From Nanobdellota archaeon (GTDB lineage: Archaea; Nanobdellota; Nanobdellia; SCGC-AAA011-G17; GW2011-AR20), in contig JAHJQH010000043.1 of assembly GCA_018819375.1 (NCBI GenBank), positions 1 through 19,086 on the forward strand: 19,086 bases of DNA, given 5' to 3'. The notes beneath the pieces are model-generated. The model worked only from the letters and a program-made list of their open reading frames with translations, made no database searches and was not told the DNA's origin. Positions within the stretch are counted from its first letter, which is position 1, and each line of letters begins with the position of its first letter. Position numbers and translations under genes: made by a program. This document shows positions 12,570 to 19,086 of the stretch, piece after piece.

Positions 12570-13847
12570 ATGATATTTTCATTCACAAACATTCAGCCAT
12601 ATGTTCCACCTATTACAGGAATGGATGTTATTGAAGAGTTTTTTGGAACACTATCCGGGAATGTTATGATTCTTAAACTGGGAATAGCAATAATCCTCTT
12701 TGCAATTCTGCTAAAGGGCGCAGAAAGATTATTCCACGATAATCGGGGAGCAGCAACAATCATCGCATTGTTGATTTCTGTCATATCAGTTGTTTTTATT
12801 CCAAATGAATATTTTCTTGCGCTGACAACAAGTTTTGGTGCAATGAGTATGGCTATTCTTGTTGGTGTAGTCCTTGTTCTGCCTTGGGTAGTTCTTGACT
12901 ACACATTTCAATCACTCAGGGGTTCAAGAGGAAAATGGCTGGTTTATGCAATTGTTTATGCGTTAATCGCATTTTTCTTTGCAAAATTATCAGGCAATGA
13001 AAATCTCAGGAGAATCAGTCCAAGCATAGCAAAGTTACTTGATTTCATCTCCGGCACAGGAATTTTAATTATCTGGATTGTCGTCGCACTTTGCATCATC
13101 ATCTTCTTCCTCAGATGGCTTGGGAGAAATGGCGGCGGTGGATTTGGAGGTGGAGGTGACGGCTTAGGCGGAGGTGGAGGTGGAAGAACCCCAAGAGCAT
13201 CAAGAATTGATTGGGATAAATGGGGAGAAAGAACAGGTAAAGCAGCAGAAGGGTTTTGGAAAGGATTAAAATGGGGGGGTAAACAAGCGTGGAAAGGTGC
13301 AAAGTTGGGTGGAAGAGAGGCAAAGTATCAGATTCAATATGAAAACATCAGAAGAAAATATGAAGGTTATATTCAGGAAGAACAAAGAAGGATAATGGAA
13401 AGAGGAAGAAACGCCACCCCTCCTTGGAATGAAGCAAGAATACAAAGAGAGATGGAAAGAGCTTCAAGAAACCTATCTGCAAGGATGCAAAGGGAATTAG
13501 GGATATTCAGGGAAAAAATTAAAAGAGGTATCAGGAGAGGGGCACATCAAGAAGATGCTGACAATGCAAGAAGTAGGGAACTCACTTCTGAGATTTATCA
13601 GATGGCTGTTAGGGGGAGAAGAACAGAAAGAAGGATAGAGGAACTAAATGAATCTTTGCATAGTGGTAGGTTATCCCCCACCCAACAAACTATTAGGATG
13701 AAAGCAATAAGAAAAATGCAAGGCATCCTTGAGGAAAACAATCGTGAAATAAGAAACAGGATAAATGAGCTCCCACCAGATTGGAGAAGGAAGGTTACAG
13801 AAGCAATGAGGGGGGGCTGGAGAAATTTAAGGAGGTGGTTTGCTTAA
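12570..13847 (+). CDS. Multi-span membrane protein with glycine hinge and basic helical tail
   Basis: The 425-residue protein has three parts. Residues 1-182 hold about five membrane segments (near 33-49, 61-78, 90-110, 122-140 and 163-182). Residues 187-205 are almost pure glycine, a flexible linker. Residues 206-425 form a soluble, very Arg/Lys/Glu-rich region likely to be long helices or a coiled coil (for example YEGYIQEEQRRIMERGR), beginning with Trp/Lys/Gly motifs such as GFWKGLKWGGKQAWKGAK. The basic tail could contact nucleic acid or the membrane surface. I do not recognise the family. The 3' end overlaps the convergent fen gene by four bases. An ATG at 12570 is the first start; no clear Shine-Dalgarno. 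Confidence 0.75.
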   Translation: MIFSFTNIQPYVPPITGMDVIEEFFGTLSGNVMILKLGIAIILFAILLKGAERLFHDNRGAATIIALLISVISVVFIPNEYFLALTTSFGAMSMAILVGVVLVLPWVVLDYTFQSLRGSRGKWLVYAIVYALIAFFFAKLSGNENLRRISPSIAKLLDFISGTGILIIWIVVALCIIIFFLRWLGRNGGGGFGGGGDGLGGGGGGRTPRASRIDWDKWGERTGKAAEGFWKGLKWGGKQAWKGAKLGGREAKYQIQYENIRRKYEGYIQEEQRRIMERGRNATPPWNEARIQREMERASRNLSARMQRELGIFREKIKRGIRRGAHQEDADNARSRELTSEIYQMAVRGRRTERRIEELNESLHSGRLSPTQQTIRMKAIRKMQGILEENNREIRNRINELPPDWRRKVTEAMRGGWRNLRRWFA

Positions 13848-14866
13848 ACAAAATCACCCAAACCCTTCTGCTCTCGTGCTTTTTCTTCTGCTCTTTTTGA
13901 GTGTTTGAGTTTTTTCAGCATCTTTTCAACCCGTTCTTCATTGAAATCATGCTCGTCAATGAGCAGGTGTGCTATCTTGTCCTCATCGTGGGGCTTCCAT
14001 TCCAATGAAATCTTTTCTTCAACAGGCATTTTCTCAAAAACATCATAAATTTTCTTCCAATCAAACACAGCACCTAATTCCCTGAACATCAAATCATATT
14101 TTCCTTCATAATTTTTCACAGCTTCAAGAGCTTTTTTCGGTCCAATTCCTTTAACACCCTTGGGATTGTAATCAGTACCTACAAGAATCCCAAGCATAAT
14201 CAACTGCTTTTGTGTTACCCCAAGTCCTTTCAGCACCCATCCAAGTTCAATAAGTTCAGGATAAACTTCTGCATAACCACCAGAAGCAAACCTTCTGTGC
14301 TTGGAAAGAGTGAGATTCCTGACCATTTTTGGAGCACCATAAAGAAGCACATCATAATCCGTGCTTGACACAAAATCAACCATTCTTTTTTTGCACATAA
14401 AAGCACACTGGGCTTCTGCTTCAGAAGGTGCCTGAACAACAGGGAGACCAAAAGCTTCAACAAGGCTCTTTGCTTCCTTAATCATTTGTGGGTTTAATCT
14501 GGCAGACTGCTTTGCATACTTCAAACTCTCCTCATCACTCTCTGCTTCTCCCATCTTGTTTTCAGCTTCTTTTTTCCTGTCATCTCTCCTCTGCTTTTCA
14601 ACACCTTTCATTTTCGGCGGCTCACCATCAAAAACAAAAGCAAGTTTCAGTCCTTTCTCAATAAGATTAGGAATTCTTGAACTCAAGCCAACGAGGTGAC
14701 TTGTGACTCTCCCTTCTGAATCCATCAATGGAGTCCCGTCCGGCTGCCTTATGGAGCTGATGAACTGGTATAACATCTGCGAAGCATCAACAGCAAGACT
14801 CCTGCTCTTCAACTCTCCCCATTCAATTCTTTTTTTTGGTATTATCTCAGTTATGTTTAATCCCAT
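13844..14866 (-). CDS. fen: Flap endonuclease 1
   Basis: From the ATG at 14866 this is a complete 340-residue FEN-1, which cuts 5' flaps during Okazaki fragment maturation and base excision repair. The protein begins MGLNITEIIP. The metal-binding acids are all present: D27, D80 (FVFDGEPP), E149 and E151 (PSEAEAQ), D170 and D172 (STDYD) and D232 (VGTDYN), followed by the helix-hairpin-helix GVKGIGPKKALE. The last residues QKGLGDFV (333-340) form a PCNA-interacting peptide. A start 21 bases upstream adds MLGFLYF and is less likely, since FEN-1 needs its N-terminal MG. Confidence 0.96.
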   Translation of the reverse strand: MGLNITEIIPKKRIEWGELKSRSLAVDASQMLYQFISSIRQPDGTPLMDSEGRVTSHLVGLSSRIPNLIEKGLKLAFVFDGEPPKMKGVEKQRRDDRKKEAENKMGEAESDEESLKYAKQSARLNPQMIKEAKSLVEAFGLPVVQAPSEAEAQCAFMCKKRMVDFVSSTDYDVLLYGAPKMVRNLTLSKHRRFASGGYAEVYPELIELGWVLKGLGVTQKQLIMLGILVGTDYNPKGVKGIGPKKALEAVKNYEGKYDLMFRELGAVFDWKKIYDVFEKMPVEEKISLEWKPHDEDKIAHLLIDEHDFNEERVEKMLKKLKHSKRAEEKAREQKGLGDFV

Positions 14867-14908
14867 AAAATAAAGAAAACCCAGCATTATTTAAAACTAA
14901 TCCTTGCT

Positions 14909-15301
14909 TTAATCTTTTAGAATGTTGAGATTATATCTCTTACAATAATTTTCTAATAACCCTTTAGAATCAGAAGGTTCATAAAGAAATTTGATGTCAA
15001 GGTTTTCATACCTGAATCCCTCTGCATCACATTTTTCATTAAGGTTAAAAACCCGGTTCATCAAGTCCTGATTATTGGTTCTGAAGCCTTTATTATCTGT
15101 GAGACACACTAAAAAAATCTTGTTTCTTATTCTTTCAAGAGAAAAATCACATTCTACTGATTCAGATTGTCCAATTTTAATAATGCCTTTAAGATTATTT
15201 GGATTTTCAAGCCATATCTGGCTGCCAATAACCTTAATCTCCTGCCCGTTCATACGAAGATAAGCTTCAATTGGCAATTTGTAAGGGTTTAATTGGAACA
15301 T
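14909..15301 (-). CDS. Unknown 130-residue protein upstream of fen
   Basis: I do not recognise this protein. It looks like a beta-rich soluble fold: strands around EIKVIGSQIWLEN, KGIIKIGQSESVECDFSL and KIFLVCLTDNK, then a helical C-terminus (GLLENYCKRYNLNILKD). No catalytic or metal motif is evident. It is on the same strand as fen, 42 bp upstream, so the two may be co-transcribed from the TATA box TTTATAAA at 15330-15337, which puts the start close to the ATG at 15301. Confidence 0.6.
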   Translation of the reverse strand: MFQLNPYKLPIEAYLRMNGQEIKVIGSQIWLENPNNLKGIIKIGQSESVECDFSLERIRNKIFLVCLTDNKGFRTNNQDLMNRVFNLNEKCDAEGFRYENLDIKFLYEPSDSKGLLENYCKRYNLNILKD

Positions 15302-15329
15302 TTTTATAATAATTATGAAATCAAAATAC

Positions 15330-15386
15330 TTTATAAACTTTTCTATTAATCATCACTTTAAGGTAACAACAGGATAATGCTTATAA
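15330..15386. promoter_or_regulatory. Divergent promoters for the unknown gene/fen and the nuclease gene
   Basis: TTTATAAA at 15330-15337 is about 32 bp from the minus-strand ATG at 15301. TTATAA at 15381-15386 is about 27 bp from the plus-strand ATG at 15411. Both transcripts would be leaderless or nearly so. Confidence 0.5.
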
Positions 15387-15410
15387 CCTTAACCTCTCTC
15401 ACTATCAAGG

Positions 15411-16043
15411 ATGATTAAATCAAAATTTCTGAATCATAAAGGGGGGATATACTACTACACCATTCACGAGCATAAATTAAATCATTTCTCAAACAACGGA
15501 TTCGCACCTCTGAAGGATTATTTGAACACTGTAATGTTTGACTGTCCAGACCATTATTTTAACACAGGTCCAAGAAGTTCCTGCTTAAAATTCACAATAC
15601 CTGCAAAAGTATTCCAGATAACAGGACATGAAATCTCAGAACTAACAAGGCAGGGATTAGAAGTTAATCACAGCAGGTTTAAGTCAGCACATTCAAAAGT
15701 CCAATCTTTTTTGTTGGAAAGAGACCCCCACACAATCGCGACTGAAGTCCCAATCTGGGCCAAACCAGAAGAAATCCCATCAGAAATAATCAACATAAAA
15801 GATCCTCTCACCGGCCACATAGACCTGCTTAGGATAGAAGGCGGAAACATCTGGGTGTGGGATTACAAGCCAAATGCATTCAAGGAAAAATACTCACCAA
15901 CACAAGTTTATTTTTACTCCTTAATGCTGAGCAAGAGAACAGGAACTTCATTAAGCCACTTCAGGTGCGGTTATTTTGATTCCAACTACGCATTCATCTT
16001 TGACCCTTCAAAAGTAAATTTCAGTCAGGAAAAATTGTCTTGA
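15411..16043 (+). CDS. PD-(D/E)XK nuclease, RecB/Cas4-like
   Basis: The 210-residue protein shows the PD-(D/E)XK core in order: E112 (TEVPIW), GHID with D138, D151-Y-K153 (WDYKP) and the QxxxY motif Q165-VYF-Y169. This combination is typical of RecB-like and Cas4-like exonucleases. Cas4 proteins carry four cysteines for an iron-sulfur cluster; here the only cysteines are C45, C58 and C186, so that cluster is absent. It may process DNA ends in repair. No cas gene or CRISPR array lies in the window. Leaderless start at 15411. The following gene is a wHTH-nucleotidyltransferase with its own promoter, so co-regulation is not obvious. Confidence 0.78.
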   Translation: MIKSKFLNHKGGIYYYTIHEHKLNHFSNNGFAPLKDYLNTVMFDCPDHYFNTGPRSSCLKFTIPAKVFQITGHEISELTRQGLEVNHSRFKSAHSKVQSFLLERDPHTIATEVPIWAKPEEIPSEIINIKDPLTGHIDLLRIEGGNIWVWDYKPNAFKEKYSPTQVYFYSLMLSKRTGTSLSHFRCGYFDSNYAFIFDPSKVNFSQEKLS

Positions 16044-16116
16044 TATTTCTTACCTACTTACCCCCAACCCACCAAAACCAAAAGATTTAAATATCAATCG
16101 TTACAAAAAGAACGAT
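16044..16116 (+). promoter_or_regulatory. Promoter of the wHTH-nucleotidyltransferase/polB unit
   Basis: TTTAAATA at 16086-16093 is a TATA box about 27 bp upstream of the ATG at 16117, so the transcript would be leaderless. The preceding T- and C-rich DNA (16044-16075) may terminate the nuclease transcript. Confidence 0.55.
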
Positions 16117-16141
16117 ATGGTAAGAAAAAGAACGATATGGT
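16097..16141. promoter_or_regulatory. Candidate operator: inverted half-sites and 17-bp direct repeat at the start codon
   Basis: ATCGTT (16097-16102) and AACGAT (16111-16116) are exact inverted half-sites. AACGAT recurs at 16131-16136 as part of a 17-bp direct repeat, AAAAAGAACGATATGGT, at 16105-16121 and 16125-16141 (period 20). The sites cover the predicted start of the wHTH gene. Confidence 0.6.
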
Positions 16142-16680
16142 CATATTTAGAACCATTCTTGCACACTCAAGAAGAACTGCACTTGGCAGATATCTCCAGA
16201 AAATTAAAAAAACCACACGCGACTACCAGAAAATACCTCAGTTATTTTGAAAAGCAGGGAATTCTGATAAAAAAGAACAAAGGAAGGCTCAATCTTTACA
16301 AACTTAATTCTCTATGCCCCACTCTCACGGACTACCTCGTTTTGGCAGAAAAAGAGGCATTAATAAGGGCCTGCCAAAAGGATTTACTGCTTAATGAATT
16401 AGTTTCATTATCACAGAAGAATCTTAACAGTAACAACAAGGTACTGATATTCGGCTCTGCAACAGAAAATCTAAAAGGGGCGAGGGACATTGATTTATTA
16501 GTCATTGGAAAGACAAAAATAGGACCAATAGTAAAGCAGATTGGGAAGAAGATTGGAAAAGAAATTCATCTGATAACACTAAAAAACTTAAAGGATGCAA
16601 CCCCCGCGTTAAAGGAAGAAATAAGAAAAAAACATCTTATCCTCCAAGGAATTGAGGAAATCATAAAATGGTTAATTTAA
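16117..16680 (+). CDS. wHTH-nucleotidyltransferase upstream of polB
   Basis: The 187-residue protein joins an N-terminal winged helix-turn-helix (residues about 5-62, with HLADISRKLKKPHATTRKYL as the HTH) to a nucleotidyltransferase domain with GS at 113-114 (IFGSATENLKG) and D124-I-D126. The domain order matches the antitoxin-like gene at 9436-9948, but no HEPN gene is adjacent. The next gene, polB, starts 29 bp after its stop with no TATA box between, so they are probably co-transcribed. The wHTH may repress this promoter through the half-sites at 16097-16141 and so influence polymerase expression. The start is fixed by the leaderless promoter; a second ATG at 16137 is out of frame. Confidence 0.78.
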   Translation: MVRKRTIWSYLEPFLHTQEELHLADISRKLKKPHATTRKYLSYFEKQGILIKKNKGRLNLYKLNSLCPTLTDYLVLAEKEALIRACQKDLLLNELVSLSQKNLNSNNKVLIFGSATENLKGARDIDLLVIGKTKIGPIVKQIGKKIGKEIHLITLKNLKDATPALKEEIRKKHLILQGIEEIIKWLI

Positions 16681-16709
16681 GTTGGTGCAAAAAGCAGAAT
16701 AACTAAAAA

Positions 16710-19086
16710 ATGGAAAAAGAAAAAAAACAAACCACTGAACAATTCTACCTGCTCGATATTGACTACAATTCGCAGGGAACAGTCATAGTTTACGGAAGGA
16801 CAAAAGCAGGAAAAAGGATAGTAGTTTATGATGATTCTATGAAACCGCATTTCTGGGTGCTTTCAGGTTCAAAACAAGACCAAAAAAAAATAGAATTAAT
16901 GGATGGGGTCATTAGCACAGAGATGCAAAAAAAATCATATCTTGACAAGCCAGTTGATGCAATAAAAGTCACTGTTGAAAAGCCAGCTGACATACAGGAA
17001 ATAAAAGAAAAAGTGAAAAAAATGAGTCTTGAGAAAAAAGAAATTGATATTCCATTTCACAAGAGGTATTTAATCGAGAAGAACATACTCCCTCTCCAGC
17101 TCTGCGAAGTTAAAATAGAAGAACAGCACGAGGGGAAAATAAAAGGAGAAGTCAAACCCTTTAGCAATGATTCACTGGATAATCCAAAAGTTCTAGCATT
17201 TGACATAGAAACATATGGGTTGATGAGTGGCATAGACAAGATAAGAAGAGATCCGATTATCTCACTTGCATTTTACGGAGAAAAAATAAGAAAAATAATC
17301 TCCTGGAAAAAACCCAAAAAATCAGTGCAGTATCTGACTCTTGTTGAAGATGAAGCTCACCTCATAGAAGAGTTCATAAAGACAATAAAACATTATGACC
17401 CTGATTACATCATAGGTTATTTCTCAGATGGTTTTGATTTTCCTTATCTTAAGGGAAGAGCAGAAAAATACAAGATTCCAATGAATATATGCATAGACAA
17501 CTCCCAGGTAAGAATAAGAAAATCAGGTTTTACAGGTTCTGCAAAAATAAAAGGCCTTCCGCATATCGACGTATTCAGGTTTGTAAGCGGGATAATGGGA
17601 AATTCATTGAATTTTGATTCTTATTCTCTTAATGCTGTTGCAAAGGAATTCCTGTTACAGGGAAAAAAAGAATTTGACCTAAGCAAGATAGAATCTATGT
17701 GGGACAAAGGAGAGAAACTAGAATCTCTTTTTGAGTACAATCTCTTTGATGCAGAACTTACTTACAGGCTCTGTCAGAAAATCCTGCCAAATCTTCACGA
17801 ATTAGTCAAGCTTATTGGGATGCCTGTTTATGATGTCTGCCGGATGACCTATGGACAGTTAGTTGAGAATTACCTGCTCAGAAAAGCAAAAGAGTTTAAT
17901 GAGATTTGCCCAAACAGGCCAAAATACGACATTATCCAACAAAGAAGGACACAGACATATGAAGGTGCATTTGTTATGGAACCAAAACCAGGATTATATG
18001 AAAACATCGCATTCTTTGATTTCCTTAGTTTGTACCCGACGATAATAATCTCAAAAAACATCTCTCCAGGAACATTAAATAATTCAAAAGGCAACAAGAC
18101 TCCCGAAATAAAAAAAGGAAGATATTATTATTTTGATAATTCCAAGCAGGCATTTATCCCAAAGGTTCTGAAAGATATTCTTGTTCAGAGGTCAAAAATC
18201 AAGGAGAAATTAAAAGATGATAATCAAAATCACGCATTAAAAGCCAGAAGTTATGCTCTTAAAACCATTGGAAACTCAACTTATGGTTATCTCGGTTTCT
18301 TTGGAGCAAGATGGTATTCTAAGGAATGTGCAGAGAGCATAACAGCCTGGGCGAGGTATTACATTCAGGATGTAATAAAAAAAGCAGAAAAATATTTCGG
18401 GAATGTCATCTACGGGGATACTGATTCTTGCAGCATTGAACTTGGAAAACACAAGAGAACAGAAGCAAAACAATTCTTAATGAAAATCAACAAGTCGCTT
18501 CCAGGCATTATGGAGCTCGAATTAGAGGATTTCTACAAAAGGGGAATTTTTGTCTCAAAAAAAGGAGAATCAAAAGGTGCAAAAAAGAAATATGCCCTGA
18601 TAGATGACGAAGGAAAAATAAAGATAGTTGGTTTCGAAACAGTGCGAAGAGACTGGAGCTTGATTGCAAGAAGCACGCAGAAAAAAGTCCTCGAGATGAT
18701 TCTCAGGGAAGGAAAAATGGACAATGCCCTGAATTATGCCAGGGAAATAATAAAAAAAGTCCTTTCAAACAAGATTGACATTAAGTTAATGATAATAAGC
18801 ACCAAATTGAAAATGGGGCTTTCTGAATACAGGGCAATCGGTCCTCACGTTGCAGTTGCAAGAAAGATGAAGGAAAAAGGAATGACCACCTCGCCAGGAA
18901 GCCAGATAGATTATGTCATAACCTCCAGGCCAGGGATGATAAGGGACAAGGCAGAACTTCCTTCAGAAGCAAAAAATTATGACCCTGAATACTACATCAA
19001 TCATCAGATAATTCCTTCCATAGAAAAGATTTTTGAGGTCTTCGGGATAAAAAAAGACCAGATAATCTCAAGTGCAAAAGGCCAGA
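16710..19086 (+). CDS. polB: Family B DNA polymerase (3' end cut by window edge)
   Basis: This is an archaeal replicative polymerase with 3'-5' proofreading; 792 residues are present. Exonuclease motifs: DIE at 165-167, FSDGFD with D243, and YNLFD with Y343 and D347. Polymerase motifs: A, DFLSLYP with D437; B, KTIGNSTYG at 518-526; C, YGDTDS at 568-573; and KKKY at 625-628. All catalytic acids are present. Exo II is unusual: the family's conserved Asn (YNxDxFD) is Phe (F238). The fragment ends SAKGQ, about where a C-terminal PCNA-binding peptide would begin, so probably little is missing. No promoter is seen between it and the wHTH-nucleotidyltransferase gene 29 bp upstream. Confidence 0.96.
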   Translation, partial: MEKEKKQTTEQFYLLDIDYNSQGTVIVYGRTKAGKRIVVYDDSMKPHFWVLSGSKQDQKKIELMDGVISTEMQKKSYLDKPVDAIKVTVEKPADIQEIKEKVKKMSLEKKEIDIPFHKRYLIEKNILPLQLCEVKIEEQHEGKIKGEVKPFSNDSLDNPKVLAFDIETYGLMSGIDKIRRDPIISLAFYGEKIRKIISWKKPKKSVQYLTLVEDEAHLIEEFIKTIKHYDPDYIIGYFSDGFDFPYLKGRAEKYKIPMNICIDNSQVRIRKSGFTGSAKIKGLPHIDVFRFVSGIMGNSLNFDSYSLNAVAKEFLLQGKKEFDLSKIESMWDKGEKLESLFEYNLFDAELTYRLCQKILPNLHELVKLIGMPVYDVCRMTYGQLVENYLLRKAKEFNEICPNRPKYDIIQQRRTQTYEGAFVMEPKPGLYENIAFFDFLSLYPTIIISKNISPGTLNNSKGNKTPEIKKGRYYYFDNSKQAFIPKVLKDILVQRSKIKEKLKDDNQNHALKARSYALKTIGNSTYGYLGFFGARWYSKECAESITAWARYYIQDVIKKAEKYFGNVIYGDTDSCSIELGKHKRTEAKQFLMKINKSLPGIMELELEDFYKRGIFVSKKGESKGAKKKYALIDDEGKIKIVGFETVRRDWSLIARSTQKKVLEMILREGKMDNALNYAREIIKKVLSNKIDIKLMIISTKLKMGLSEYRAIGPHVAVARKMKEKGMTTSPGSQIDYVITSRPGMIRDKAELPSEAKNYDPEYYINHQIIPSIEKIFEVFGIKKDQIISSAKGQ

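Noticed and set aside
15411..16043. Calling the nuclease a true Cas4
   Set aside because: The four-cysteine iron-sulfur signature and any cas neighbourhood are missing.
1..19086. CRISPR array, tRNA or rRNA genes
   Set aside because: No regularly spaced direct repeats of array type, no T-loop GGTTCRA motif in a cloverleaf context and no rRNA-like segment were seen on reading either strand.
1..19086. Reverse transcriptase or template repeat for the DGR candidate within the window
   Set aside because: No frame shows reverse-transcriptase motifs, and no second GC-rich block resembles 6919-7005. These parts must be elsewhere if the call is right.

Overview
The window is archaeal chromosomal DNA, most likely from a DPANN lineage (Woesearchaeota/Pacearchaeota-like). 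The evidence is archaeal clamp-loader subunits (RFC-S, RFC-L), FEN-1, an archaeal family B DNA polymerase, a Trm5-type tRNA methyltransferase, an OB-fold SSB, TATA boxes 25-28 bp upstream of mostly leaderless genes, AT-rich codon use and extreme compactness: convergent genes overlap at their stop codons. The phylum is inference; no rRNA or tRNA gene is present.

Layout. 1-159 is the end of an unidentified gene. 259-2649 is an apparent operon of RFC-S, RFC-L and a zinc-ribbon/AbrB protein. 2739-3077 is an SSB with its own promoter and strong Shine-Dalgarno. 3220-4249 is a tightly coupled pair, a nucleotidyltransferase and a small unknown protein. 4252-6213 holds HtpX and LemA, which are often neighbours, here separated by an opposite-strand unknown gene. 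6373-7080 encodes an unknown protein whose C-terminus has a striking block resembling the variable region of a diversity-generating retroelement (DGR) target. 7126-8984 is a HerA-like ATPase overlapping an RlmE/FtsJ methyltransferase. 9026-11165 is a minus-strand accessory block: a HEPN/MNT pair, an unknown protein and a Tat-signal protein carrying an out-of-frame 23-bp tandem duplication. 11307-12258 is Trm5 with an odd structured 3' end. 12326-13847 encodes two membrane proteins. 13844-15301 is FEN-1 plus an unknown protein. 15411-19086 is a PD-(D/E)XK nuclease, a wHTH-nucleotidyltransferase and PolB, which runs off the end.

How it fits together. Replication and repair genes dominate (RFC-S, RFC-L, SSB, FEN-1, PolB, HerA-like ATPase, RecB/Cas4-like nuclease). 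Three nucleotidyltransferase genes sit among them. Two of these encode N-terminal wHTH domains, and both promoters carry half-sites with the same geometry (14 bp between inverted arms, 20-bp period) over the predicted transcription start, which suggests autoregulation. One lies directly upstream of polB.

The most notable observation is the 87-bp, 62% GC block at 6919-7005. It has adenine-free flanks around a run of codons ending mainly in C, inside an AT-rich gene, as expected for a DGR variable region. No reverse transcriptase or template repeat is visible in the window, so the rest of that system would have to lie elsewhere in the genome.
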